From assembly GCF_016765775.1 (NCBI RefSeq), contig NZ_JAESVN010000016.1, positions 1-33,374 on the forward strand: 33,374 nt of DNA. Reading direction: 5' to 3'. This document shows, piece after piece, positions 16,569-24,542 of this stretch (its first letter is position 1; each line of letters opens with the position of its first letter). Source of the stretch: Szabonella alba. Lineage in GTDB: Bacteria; Pseudomonadota; Alphaproteobacteria; Rhodobacterales; Rhodobacteraceae. The notes beneath the pieces were generated by a model that saw nothing but the letters and a program-made list of their open reading frames with translations, was not told the origin of the DNA and searched no databases. Both the position numbers and the translations under genes were made by a program.

Positions 16569-17621
16569 TCAGAGCAGGGTCCATTCCTTGAACCGACGGG
16601 TCACATCCTCAAAGTTGTCGGCCCACCAGGCGTCGTTCAGCACGACATTGTTCGGGTTTTCCAGATTAGGCAGCCACTTGCGTGATTCCTCAGAAAGCAG
16701 CGGCACGGCATCTTTCGACACCGGGGCATTGGCCAGAAGGTCCATCGTTGCGGCCTGCACCTCGGGTGAAAGCATATGCGCAACGAACTTCATCGCATTC
16801 TCGCGATTGGGGGACCCCTTGACCACAGCAAGATATTCCAGACCGTTCAGCGTCTGGTCAAACGAGAAAGCCATGCCTGCGCCTGCAGCATTGGTCGTGC
16901 GGACACGGCTGGCATAAGTATAGCTGAAATCGACCTCCCCGGTCTGAAGCAGGGTGATGGTTTGAGGAGTTGCCCCCACCCAGGAGGCAACCGAGGACTT
17001 GACCCTGTCAAGGGCCGCGAATGCCCGATCAATATCCAGCGGATAAAGATCGGCAGGGGCGACACCATCGGCCAGAAGCGCCGCTTCCAGTGTTTCGCTG
17101 GGGCGGTCCCGGAAGGTGCGGCGGCCGGGGAATTTCTCAGTGTCAAAGTATTCCACGAAGTTCCGCGGATACTCGCCTTCACCGCGTTTGGACGGATCAT
17201 AGGCAATACCACCCGCCCAGGTATAGAAGGGTACCAGATCGGCGCTTGGAGCGATGGCAAGATCGTCCAGGTTGAACAGGCCCTCATCGAATGTTTCCCA
17301 ATAGCCTTCTTTCGACCCGGAAGCCCCAAGGGCGCCAGGTGCGTCGAACACGTCCCATTCAACATTTCCGGTCATCACCTGGGCCTTGACCTTGGCCAGA
17401 TCGGGGGTGTCGATGATCGTGACCTCGATACCGGTCTTTTCGGTGAAGGACTTGATGCCACCTTCATAGACGGCATCGCGATAGGAGCCGCCCCAAGTCA
17501 CGAAGGTCAGACTGTTGCTGGCGGCCGTGGCACGACCAGCCCGCAGAATGGCAGGCGCAGCCAAGAGGCTTGCGCTGCTGGTAAGGAAGTTCCGGCGCGT
17601 CAGATTGAATCTTGTGGTCAT
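16569..17621 (-). CDS. Extracellular solute-binding protein (PotD-like), Tat-exported
   Basis: This 350-aa protein has a twin-arginine signal (LTRRNFLTSSASLLAAPAIL), so it is likely folded before export; cleavage is probably after RATAA. The mature part starts NSLTFVTWGGSYRDAVYEGG, the family 1 / PotD pattern, and continues EVTIIDTPDLAKVKAQV and GNVEWDVFD. It would deliver the substrate to the two permeases. Tat export is less common than Sec for such receptors but known among them. The ATG at 17621 has GGGAG six bases upstream. It is the fourth gene of the cluster, 60 bp after the DapA-family gene. Confidence 0.9.
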   Translation of the reverse strand: MTTRFNLTRRNFLTSSASLLAAPAILRAGRATAASNSLTFVTWGGSYRDAVYEGGIKSFTEKTGIEVTIIDTPDLAKVKAQVMTGNVEWDVFDAPGALGASGSKEGYWETFDEGLFNLDDLAIAPSADLVPFYTWAGGIAYDPSKRGEGEYPRNFVEYFDTEKFPGRRTFRDRPSETLEAALLADGVAPADLYPLDIDRAFAALDRVKSSVASWVGATPQTITLLQTGEVDFSYTYASRVRTTNAAGAGMAFSFDQTLNGLEYLAVVKGSPNRENAMKFVAHMLSPEVQAATMDLLANAPVSKDAVPLLSEESRKWLPNLENPNNVVLNDAWWADNFEDVTRRFKEWTLL

Positions 17622-17681
17622 TTCAGTCTCCCTGTTGTGAAGCCCGGGGGTCATTTCGCCCCCATGGCGTTGTAAATCCTG

Positions 17682-18623
17682 TCAGGTCTCGTTGATCGCT
17701 GTGGCTTCAAGCAGCTGCGCTGCCTCGGCTTCCAGCCGCAGTGCGGCAGGCAGTTCGGTTGTCAGCATGGCAATGGTTTCGGCACTCGCCGGACGCAGAG
17801 GCGGCAGGCAATCACCATGCGGCATGTCGCACAGCGCCAGGGCCGCGCGTAGTGCCGTCGGATTATGTTCGCGGTAAAGCATCGTTACATAGGGCATCAG
17901 CCGGCGATGGAAGGTCGCGGCCTCAGCCATCTGTCCGCTGGCGCAAAGACGATACAGATATTGCCAGGCCTTCGGGAAAAGCAGCGAGGACGCCAGGAAA
18001 CCACCTTTCGCCCCGATGGCTACATGTGCGGGAAAGACGTTCTCTTCGCCCGTCAATATCGTGGCCCGATCACCGATCGCGGCCATCACCCGCATCTGAT
18101 AGGCCAGATCATGGCTGCAGGTCTTCATCGCCACGACGCCGGCCTCCTCGACCAGCCGCATCACCGTGTCGGCATCCAACTGGATTCCCGTCCGGTACGG
18201 AATTTCATAAAGCATCAGAGGCAGATCCGTCACGTCGGCAACCGCCTTGTAGTAATCCACCACACCCTGGGGCGTGGGCCGGGCATAGTAGGGCGTGACA
18301 AGCATGATCATGTCCGCCCCGGCGCTGACCGCGTCCCGGGTCGCTTCCAGAGCTTCACCGATACCCGGTGAAAGGACGCCCGCGATTACTGGGATTCGCC
18401 CGGCAACCGACGCGACAGTTGCTTCAAGCATCTCGCGCCGCTGTGCGGGCGTCAGAGCGGTATATTCACCTGTGCCACCGTTCGGTGCGATTGCCGTCGC
18501 GCCACCCTGGACGACATGCTCGGCCAGCATGGCAACCATGGCCTGATCCAGCGTCCCATCTGCCCGCAGCGGAGTCGGGGTTGCCGAAACGATGCCTTCA
18601 AGCGCCCTGTGATTGAACGTCAT
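17682..18623 (-). CDS. DapA/N-acetylneuraminate lyase-family aldolase or dehydratase
   Basis: The 313-aa TIM-barrel protein has Schiff-base Lys167 (VVAMKTCS), catalytic Tyr139 (LMLYEIPYRTG) and the 2-oxo-acid binding loop GGTGEYTAL (49-57). GGTGE rather than GTTGE, and YEIP rather than YNVP, argue against a housekeeping dihydrodipicolinate synthase. They favour a catabolic branch: sugar-acid dehydratase, 4-hydroxy-2-oxo-acid aldolase or pyrroline-hydroxycarboxylate deaminase type. It would act on a pyruvate- or 2-oxo-acid-containing intermediate. It starts 15 bp after hyuB with a strong AAGGAGG. Rhizobial hydroxyproline loci also pair such an enzyme with HyuA/HyuB relatives, but the other hydroxyproline genes are absent here. 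Confidence 0.85.
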   Translation of the reverse strand: MTFNHRALEGIVSATPTPLRADGTLDQAMVAMLAEHVVQGGATAIAPNGGTGEYTALTPAQRREMLEATVASVAGRIPVIAGVLSPGIGEALEATRDAVSAGADMIMLVTPYYARPTPQGVVDYYKAVADVTDLPLMLYEIPYRTGIQLDADTVMRLVEEAGVVAMKTCSHDLAYQMRVMAAIGDRATILTGEENVFPAHVAIGAKGGFLASSLLFPKAWQYLYRLCASGQMAEAATFHRRLMPYVTMLYREHNPTALRAALALCDMPHGDCLPPLRPASAETIAMLTTELPAALRLEAEAAQLLEATAINET

Positions 18624-18638
18624 GCTGTCTATCCCTCC

Positions 18639-20321
18639 TTACTGGCCAAGCTGCGGATAGTCGCGCGCGGCAGCTTCCGCACTGATCTTGCCAGCCTGCA
18701 GGTCTGCGCGGATATCTTCGGGCTCGCGTTCAGAGGGTTTGCCATACCCCCCCGCACCGGGCGTTTCGATCACCGCCCGCGCGGAGGAGGTCAGCAGCAC
18801 CTTGCTGGCCTTTGAGCTCAGTCGGTGAGAATCGCCCTTGCCATCAATCAAGTGGAACGACCCCGCAGCGCCATCATGGCCGCCGAAAACACCCCAAGGT
18901 CGGTTGCGGAATCGTTCGCCGACCCCATTGAATTCGCAGTCATGATCGACCGGGCTGATGACCCGGCGGATGCCCATGCCGCCCCGGTGCCGCCCTGCGC
19001 CGCCAGTGTCTGGAATCAATGAATACTCTTCGACCCGCAGAGGATATTCCAGCTCGATCGCCTCGACCGGAAGGTTCGAGGTGTTGGTAATATGGACCTG
19101 AACCCCATCCTTGCCGTCATGATGTGCCCGGGCGCCCATGCCGCCACCAAGCGTTTCAAGATAGACATACATCTGGCCATTGCGGGGATCGGTTCCGGTA
19201 AAAACCGCCGAGGTATTTGCCCCATTCGCAGCGCCGATCACCCGTTCGGGCACAACAGGGGCAAGCGCACCAAGGACGCAATCCACCACGCGCTGGCAGG
19301 AATTGGCACGCATTGCCACCGCGGCTGGAGCTATGCAGTTCACGAAACTGCCCACCGGCGCCACAATTTCGATAGCGTCGAAAATGCCCTGATTGGTGGG
19401 AACCTCACTATCCAGCAGCGCCTTGAGCGAATAGCAGATCGCCGACTGGGTCGCATTGTAGGTCAGATTGAAGTTGCCCTTCACCTGCGGATCAGTGCCA
19501 GTAAAGTCGAAGCGGATCGATTCACCCTTCTTGATCACGGTCAGATGGATGCGGATATCCTCGGTGCCGATACCGTCGTCATCCATGTAGTCGGTGAAGG
19601 TCCAACTGCCATCGGGCAGACGGGCAATCGCGTTGCGCATGCGAAATTCGGTGCGCGAGACGATTGCATCGAACATGGCCCGTAAACCGTCCCCGCCATG
19701 TTCGGCCAGAAGATCCAGCAGCCGCAATTCACCCAGCCGGCAGGCCGCGATCTGGGCATTCAGATCGCCGCGACGTTCATCGGGCAGCCGCATGTTCAAC
19801 AGCAGAATTCGCATGATATCATCACAGCGGATGCCACGGCGGTAAAGCCGCACCACCGGGATGCGCAGACCTTCCTTGTAGATTTCATCAAGACCGCCCG
19901 ACATCGAGCCGACCGCCGCGCCACCAACATCGGCGTGATGGATGATATTGGCGACAAAGCCGATCAAGCGATCGTCATCGAACACAGGCGCCGCCATGTT
20001 GATATCGGGCAGATGCGTGCCGCCGGCCACATGCGGATCATTGGCGATAAACAGGTCGCCCGGTCCGATATCATCGCCGTATTCTGCAATCAGTTCCTTC
20101 ATCATTCCCCCCATCGAGGCGAGGTGGATGGGCAAGGACATCTCCGCCTGAACAATCAGCCGGCCGCTGGCATCGGCAATGGCAGTCGAATGGTCATGGC
20201 GCTCTTTTACATTCGATGAAAAGGCACTGCGCATGATGGTGATAAAACACTCATCAGCGATGGATTTCAGCCCGTTCCAGCTGATTTCAAGCGTAATCGG
20301 GTCGACCTCGGCCTCAGGCAT
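18639..20321 (-). CDS. hyuB: Hydantoinase B / 5-oxoprolinase beta-type subunit
   Basis: This is a 560-aa protein of the hydantoinase B family. Signatures are PITLEISWNGLKSIADE near the start, SSNVKERHDHSTAI, DLFIANDPHVAGGTHLPDI, and the C-terminal GGAGRHRGGMGIRR and TPGAGGYGKP. HyuB subunits pair with HyuA to cleave cyclic amides such as hydantoins, N-methylhydantoin or 5-oxoproline at the cost of ATP; some homologues belong to acetone-carboxylase complexes. An upstream TTG (20327) is possible, but the ATG at 20321 starts MPEAEVDPITLE and overlaps the end of hyuA by 8 bp, implying coupled translation and a complex. Confidence 0.92.
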   Translation of the reverse strand: MPEAEVDPITLEISWNGLKSIADECFITIMRSAFSSNVKERHDHSTAIADASGRLIVQAEMSLPIHLASMGGMMKELIAEYGDDIGPGDLFIANDPHVAGGTHLPDINMAAPVFDDDRLIGFVANIIHHADVGGAAVGSMSGGLDEIYKEGLRIPVVRLYRRGIRCDDIMRILLLNMRLPDERRGDLNAQIAACRLGELRLLDLLAEHGGDGLRAMFDAIVSRTEFRMRNAIARLPDGSWTFTDYMDDDGIGTEDIRIHLTVIKKGESIRFDFTGTDPQVKGNFNLTYNATQSAICYSLKALLDSEVPTNQGIFDAIEIVAPVGSFVNCIAPAAVAMRANSCQRVVDCVLGALAPVVPERVIGAANGANTSAVFTGTDPRNGQMYVYLETLGGGMGARAHHDGKDGVQVHITNTSNLPVEAIELEYPLRVEEYSLIPDTGGAGRHRGGMGIRRVISPVDHDCEFNGVGERFRNRPWGVFGGHDGAAGSFHLIDGKGDSHRLSSKASKVLLTSSARAVIETPGAGGYGKPSEREPEDIRADLQAGKISAEAAARDYPQLGQ

Positions 20322-22377
20322 TGGCAAGCTCCATAATCATGTTCAGCGCCGCATCGACCAGAATTTTCGCGCCCGGCGGCACGACGGTCGTGCTGTCAAG
20401 CTGGGTGATGATGGCTGGCCCGGTGATCACCGTACCGGCCGGCAGGCCCGCCCGGTGATACATCGGGGTTGATTCTGCACCCTGCTCGGAGAACCAGACA
20501 TCAACCTGCTGGAACGGGGCCGTATCGGGTTCGGCAGGGGTGTTGCTGTTTTCAGCCTGAACCAGCCGTGCCGTTGCCCGCAGTCGGATATTGACCATTT
20601 CGATTGGGGCGTCCGGGTCAGCATGACCGTAGCTGCGGCTGTATTCAGCGAGAAAGGTCTCGCGAAGCAGGGAGGCGTCGGGACAGACCGGCGCAGAAGC
20701 GCCGGTCCAGACCTCGACAGAAAGCTCATAATTTTGCCCCAGATAGCGCATGTCAAAGCTGAGGATCATCTCCCGATCGGTCGCACCCTCCGCCTCGGTG
20801 ACGAACCATTCGGTGGCCCGGGCCCCCAGGGCATCCAGCTCAGCCTGAACCGCCGAAAGATCAGCCGAAATCTCAGCCCGGTAACTTGCCACGAAATCCT
20901 CTTGCAGATCGGCCAGGATCAGACCTTCGGCACAAAGGATTCCCGGTGCGCGTGGAATGATGATCCGTGTCATCCCCAGAGCCTGCGCAACATCGGCGGC
21001 ATGCAGTCCGCCCGCTCCACCGAACGGCATCAGCGCAAAGCGGCGCGGATCATATCCTTTTTCGATCGACACGACCCTGATTGCCCGGGTCATGTTGGCG
21101 GTTACGATGCCGATGATACCCAAGGCTGCCCGCTCAAGAGAGACACCCAGTTGTTCCGCAAGCGGGCGGATGGATTCGACCGCACGCTCGCGGTCTATTG
21201 TCATACCGCCGCCGGCCAATTCACGAGGCAGGCGCCCCAGCAGTACATTGGCATCCGAAACCGTGGGTGCAGTGCCCCCGCGCCCGTAACACGCAGGCCC
21301 GGGCACGGCCCCGGCGCTTTCGGGCCCGACCTTCATCAGCCCGTCATTTCCGATCTGTGCGATCGAGCCGCCACCGGCCCCCACCGTGTGGATATCGACC
21401 ATCGGCAACCTTATCCGGAAACCTGAAATGTCGCGTGTACTTGCCAAGGCTGTCTTGCCGTCACGGATCAGGCAGACATCTGTCGAGGTACCCCCGATAT
21501 CCAGCGTGATGATATCGCCCAGTCCGGACAACGCGCCCGCCCCCGAGGCCCCGACTGCACCAGCTGCCGGACCGGAAAGCGCGGTCCGTACAGGTAGTTG
21601 CGCGGCGCGCTCGACCTTCATCAATCCACCACTGGACTGAAAAATGCCGAAATCGGCTGCCGGGGCAACGGTGCGCACTTCCGCCTGTAGGCGGTCCATG
21701 TAGCGCGTAACCTCGGGCTGCAGAAACGCATTGATCAGCGTCGTTGAAAAGCGCTCATACTCGCGGAACTCTGGCTGCACTTCGGACGACACCGTGACAA
21801 ATATTCCAGGGAAGGCAGTACGCAGCGCAGCAGCGACGCGGTCTTCATGCGCGGGGTTGAGGTAGGAAAAGATCAGGCAAACAGCGATCGCCTCGATCCC
21901 GTCCACAGTGCGCACTTCTTCAACCAGATCCTGAATTGCCGCATCTGTCAGTGCAGTGATGACCTGTCCCTGCGGTCCGATCCGCTCGGCAATCTCGAAC
22001 CGCAGGCTGCGATTGGCCAGTGCAGGCGGCGCATCTGCCTGAAGATCATAGATCAGGGGGCGGGTTTGACGGCCAATCTCAAGCAGATCCCTGAAACCGT
22101 GGGTGGTGACGACAGCCACCCGCGCCCCTTTGCGCTGCAGCAGTGCATTGGTGGCAACCGTGGTTCCATGGGCAAAGCGACTGATATCGGCAGGCGCAAT
22201 GCCATGTAGATCCGTCAATTCGCGCAAGCCTGACAGGATCGCTTGCGACGGGTCGACAGGCGTAGACGGCCGTTTGTGAACGACGCTGCGACCTGTTGAG
22301 ATTTCCTTGGCGCAAAAATCGGTGAACGTTCCTCCGACATCGCAGCCCACGATCCAGTTCGGCATAAATAAGTCCAT
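20314..22377 (-). CDS. hyuA: Hydantoinase A / 5-oxoprolinase alpha-type ATPase subunit
   Basis: This 687-aa protein carries the family's ATP-binding start VGCDVGGTFTDF (10-21), then RFAHGTTVATNALLQRKGARVAVVTT, the second phosphate motif LDIGGTSTDVCL, HTVGAGGGSIA and FGGAGGLHA. HyuA phosphorylates the amide so that HyuB can open it. The substrate cannot be decided between hydantoins, oxoprolines, lactams and related rings. ATGs at 22377 and 22365 are both reasonable; neither has a strong ribosome binding site. The frame stays open to 22512, but that part is AT-rich and reads unlike protein. It is the first gene of the long cluster. Confidence 0.9.
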   Translation of the reverse strand: MDLFMPNWIVGCDVGGTFTDFCAKEISTGRSVVHKRPSTPVDPSQAILSGLRELTDLHGIAPADISRFAHGTTVATNALLQRKGARVAVVTTHGFRDLLEIGRQTRPLIYDLQADAPPALANRSLRFEIAERIGPQGQVITALTDAAIQDLVEEVRTVDGIEAIAVCLIFSYLNPAHEDRVAAALRTAFPGIFVTVSSEVQPEFREYERFSTTLINAFLQPEVTRYMDRLQAEVRTVAPAADFGIFQSSGGLMKVERAAQLPVRTALSGPAAGAVGASGAGALSGLGDIITLDIGGTSTDVCLIRDGKTALASTRDISGFRIRLPMVDIHTVGAGGGSIAQIGNDGLMKVGPESAGAVPGPACYGRGGTAPTVSDANVLLGRLPRELAGGGMTIDRERAVESIRPLAEQLGVSLERAALGIIGIVTANMTRAIRVVSIEKGYDPRRFALMPFGGAGGLHAADVAQALGMTRIIIPRAPGILCAEGLILADLQEDFVASYRAEISADLSAVQAELDALGARATEWFVTEAEGATDREMILSFDMRYLGQNYELSVEVWTGASAPVCPDASLLRETFLAEYSRSYGHADPDAPIEMVNIRLRATARLVQAENSNTPAEPDTAPFQQVDVWFSEQGAESTPMYHRAGLPAGTVITGPAIITQLDSTTVVPPGAKILVDAALNMIMELANA

Positions 22378-22417
22378 CTTGGCAAGCGTCCACGAGGTGG
22401 GGCGCGAGGCCATGATA

Positions 22418-22447
22418 AGTATACAAATTGGACACCAGTAAAGCCAA
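22418..22447 (-). promoter_or_regulatory. Candidate promoter and GntR-type operator for the hyu cluster
   Basis: On the reverse strand, TTGGCT (22447-22442) and TATACT (22423-22418) are 18 bp apart and lie about 40 bp before the hyuA start. TTGTATACTT overlaps the -10 box; this is close to the TTGTATACAA-like palindromes bound by FCD-type GntR regulators. A regulator bound there would block RNA polymerase. The GntR gene at 7974-8729, at the far end of the cluster, is the natural partner. Confidence 0.45.
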
Positions 22448-22710
22448 AATTTTTGATCTGAGACGAATATCCTTCTAACTATATGTTTATTATAGGTATA
22501 AAAATTTAACACCTAACATCTATGGGCTAGGATTCCGAATGAATTCACTTCTGATGGGTACCAAAACAGCCACGACGGGCGGCGATAGACGATGCTCGAC
22601 TGAGTATCAAACAACGCATGTTGTGTGTACGTTCCATGCTTGGGCATTCATGCGACGGCGCTTTTTATACATATTCTTTATCTATTCCGCCGCGCAATGT
22701 AGACACTATA
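22448..22710. other. AT-rich spacer between hyuA and recombinase remnant
   Basis: This stretch is much richer in A and T than the coding DNA on either side (for example 22448-22510). No credible gene is seen. The base composition and the dead recombinase to its right suggest a recombination boundary between catabolic cargo and plasmid backbone. Confidence 0.5.
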
Positions 22711-22741
22711 TATGTCCGATAATATTGAATTATCGGACATA
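22711..22741. repeat. Perfect 13-bp inverted repeat beside a recombinase remnant
   Basis: TATGTCCGATAAT and its exact reverse complement flank a 5-base centre (ATTGA). It ends 20 bp before the start of the tyrosine recombinase pseudogene. Two 12-13-bp arms around a 5-7-bp centre is the layout of a tyrosine recombinase core site of lox/dif type. A hairpin or a regulator operator are alternatives. Confidence 0.5.
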
Positions 22742-22761
22742 AAAGCGATAGGCTCACAAGC

Positions 22762-23275
22762 ATGAGCAAAACGCCTCTGACATCTCCCCTCACGCCGCCG
22801 ATACGCCCTGATCGCCATGAAGGGGGACGCGGGTGTTGCGCGCACCGGCGGGGTCGAGACAGCACGGGCCTATGCGCGTCACGCAGCATCTGAGAACATC
22901 CTCAAGGCGTATGCCAAGGAGTGGGCCCATTTCGCGCGCTGGGGCCGGATACGGGGGATCTTCCCTTTGCCCCGCTCTTCGTCTCTGTCAGTCGCAACAT
23001 GCCGAAAGCTATCGGAGAGCGGCTCTCCGACAAGCACATTGGGCGACTGATCAAGTAGATCGTCGAAGAGGCCGGCCTGCTCACCGAGCTCACAAAGGCG
23101 CGGCGGTTGGCGTTGTTCCCGCCGTTCCTTGCGCGCAGGCCTTGCCAGCAGTGCAGAGGTGGACGAGCGCTATGTCCAGAAGCTACTTAGCCACGCCTCA
23201 GCCGAGATGATCCGGCGCTATCAGCGCCGTAGGGACAGGTTCCAGGTTAAACTGACCAAGACGGCAGAGCTCTAG
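22762..23275 (+). pseudogene. Degenerate tyrosine recombinase/integrase
   Basis: Three fragments in different frames are recognisable. The first is an N-terminal core-binding segment (ARHAASENILKAYAKEWAHFARWGRIRG, from about 22865). Next is a segment with NMPKAIGERLSDKHIGRLIK followed by an in-frame TAG at 23056-23058. Last is the C-terminal catalytic end (LRAGLASSAEVDERYVQKLL then SHASAEMIRRYQRRRDRFQV) ending at TAG 23273-23275. The final part keeps the catalytic Arg, His and Tyr of the family, but the central region is missing and at least two frameshifts separate the parts. An ATG at 22762 may be the original start. The gene is surely inactive and marks an old integration or resolution module. 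Confidence 0.8.
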
Positions 23276-23307
23276 ACTTTCCAATTTTATGTTCCGAAGC
23301 TCAGCTC

Positions 23308-23337
23308 TTGATGAACCCGGCCAACACCCCATATGAT
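23308..23337 (+). promoter_or_regulatory. Candidate vapBC promoter
   Basis: TTGATG (23308-23313) and TATGAT (23332-23337) are 18 bp apart, about 30 bp before the antitoxin ATG. TGATGCG occurs twice just downstream (23335-23341 and about 23349-23355). It could be the operator for the ribbon-helix-helix antitoxin, since such antitoxins repress their own operons. Confidence 0.45.
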
Positions 23338-23367
23338 GCGTGATGATTGATGCGCGGAGGTGCCCAC

Positions 23368-23595
23368 ATGCGAACAACCCTTTCCCTCGATGACGATGTC
23401 CTGCTTGCCGCCAAAGCAATCGCAGGCCAACAAGGGCGCAGCTTGGGTGAGGTGGTTTCCGAGCTTGCGCGGCGCTCCTTGCAACGACCTGCCTCACGGG
23501 CCGAACGCAATGGCATTCCGCTGCTGGCATCACGCCCCGACTCCCCCCCTGTTACCATGGACCTTGTGAACGCCCTTCGGGATGAGGCACCGTGA
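23368..23595 (+). CDS. vapB: VapB-type ribbon-helix-helix antitoxin
   Basis: The 75-aa protein starts MRTTLSLDDDVLLAAKAIAG, the beta strand plus first helix of a CopG/Arc-type DNA-binding fold, followed by a second helix (SLGEVVSELARRSL). A flexible tail after residue 40 would bind the toxin. The ATG at 23368 has GGAGG seven bases upstream. Its stop overlaps the toxin GTG start (GTGA), the usual arrangement for antitoxin and toxin. Confidence 0.85.
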   Translation: MRTTLSLDDDVLLAAKAIAGQQGRSLGEVVSELARRSLQRPASRAERNGIPLLASRPDSPPVTMDLVNALRDEAP

Positions 23596-24038
23596 CCTAC
23601 CTTCTCGACGTAAACGTCCTGATTGCCCTGATCGATCCAAGCCATGTCGCCCACGATGATGCGCATGTCTGGTTCGCCAGAGCAGGTCAAACATCCTGGG
23701 CCACCTGTCCGATCACAGAAAATGGCGTTGTGCGTATTCTCGGCAACCCGAAGTATCCAAACTCACCCGGATCTCCAGCCGTTGTTGCCGGGATCGTAGA
23801 GCAACTGCGCGCCTTGCCCGGTCATTGCTTCTGGGCCGAGGATTTCAGCCTTGTAGGGTCTGAAGCTGTTGACGCAAGCCGAATCCTGACCTCTGCACAG
23901 GTCACGGATACTTATCTGCTGGCTCTGGCAAAGGTGCGTGGTGGTGAACTGGCAACCTTTGATCGCCGTCTTTCCGTGGATGCGGTGAAAAGTGGCAAGG
24001 CCGCTCTACATCTGATCCCGGCCGGCAAATCCATATGA
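23592..24038 (+). CDS. vapC: VapC-type PIN-domain ribonuclease toxin
   Basis: The 148-aa PIN-domain protein has the four acidic metal ligands D6 (LLDVNVLIAL), E43 (ITENGVVRI), D106 (VTDTYLLALA) and D124 (ATFDRRL), so it appears intact. VapC toxins are Mg-dependent RNases that cut tRNA or rRNA. It starts at GTG within the vapB stop. It lies between a dead recombinase and the replicon, as expected for a plasmid-stabilising pair. Confidence 0.88.
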   Translation: MTYLLDVNVLIALIDPSHVAHDDAHVWFARAGQTSWATCPITENGVVRILGNPKYPNSPGSPAVVAGIVEQLRALPGHCFWAEDFSLVGSEAVDASRILTSAQVTDTYLLALAKVRGGELATFDRRLSVDAVKSGKAALHLIPAGKSI

Positions 24039-24063
24039 ACACTCCACAGAAGTAAGGAGCGCC

Positions 24064-24456
24064 ATGGTGTCAGATGTGCCGGACGAAACTTGGCCACCGA
24101 CGGAATTAAGCGAGTGGGCGAACCAGCAAGCTAAGGTTGTTCGCGACGCCGCAACAGAGGGCGGCTTGCGATTTCAGGCGTACTTGCCCCCCAAACTCGC
24201 TCTTTGGCTCCTTGACCGGATTGAGCAAGGCATGTTCATCGACCCATCCGAAGCTGTCTTCGTTCTTCTCGATGAAGCTCGGGAGCTGGAGCAACATTCG
24301 GATCTGCGACAGGAACTGCTTAAGCGCCGGGTTTTGAGTGCGGTCGACGATCCGCGACCCAGCATCCCTGCCGAAGAATTCATGGCCAAGTTTGAAGTCA
24401 CGCGAAGGAAACTACGGCCTGAGCCGGCCGTCTGGCTGCCCAAACAAGAACACTGA
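24064..24456 (+). CDS. Small protein downstream of vapBC, possible ParD-like domain
   Basis: I do not recognise this 130-aa protein with certainty. The middle, YLPPKLALWLLDRIEQGMFIDPSEAVFVLLDEAREL, has the spacing of ParD/CopG-type antitoxins (strand, helix, a GxFxxxSEAV-like turn, helix). A charged C-terminal tail contains IPAEEFMAKFEVTRRKL. It starts at ATG with AAGGAG four bases upstream, 25 bp after vapC, so it is probably cotranscribed. It may be a second antitoxin without its toxin, or an accessory component. Confidence 0.7.
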   Translation: MVSDVPDETWPPTELSEWANQQAKVVRDAATEGGLRFQAYLPPKLALWLLDRIEQGMFIDPSEAVFVLLDEARELEQHSDLRQELLKRRVLSAVDDPRPSIPAEEFMAKFEVTRRKLRPEPAVWLPKQEH

Positions 24457-24494
24457 CTCTTAGGTTCTGCCAATTGTTGAAGAAAGTCATTTAA

Positions 24495-24540
24495 AAACGG
24501 TCGTTTATTGGTGGTGTATGAAACTGCAAACGGCCTGTTT
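24495..24540. repeat. Resolvase-binding-like inverted repeats upstream of the recombinase gene
   Basis: AAACG-GT-CGTTT (24495-24506) and AAAC-GGCCT-GTTT (24528-24540) are two short palindromes with shared AAACGG cores, directly upstream of the serine recombinase ATG. Tn3-type resolvases bind imperfect inverted repeats next to their own gene, both to recombine and to repress transcription. A full three-subsite res was not seen. Confidence 0.4.
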
Positions 24541-24542
24541 TG

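Noticed and set aside
17682..18623. Assignment of the cluster as a hydroxyproline (hyp) locus
   Set aside because: A DapA-family enzyme with HyuA/HyuB relatives does occur in rhizobial hyp loci, but no epimerase, hydroxyproline dehydrogenase or ketoglutarate-semialdehyde dehydrogenase is present, and a CoA ligase is.
22539..22742. Short plus-strand frame in the AT-rich spacer
   Set aside because: It has no ribosome binding site or domain, and its end is simply the translated palindrome at 22711-22741.
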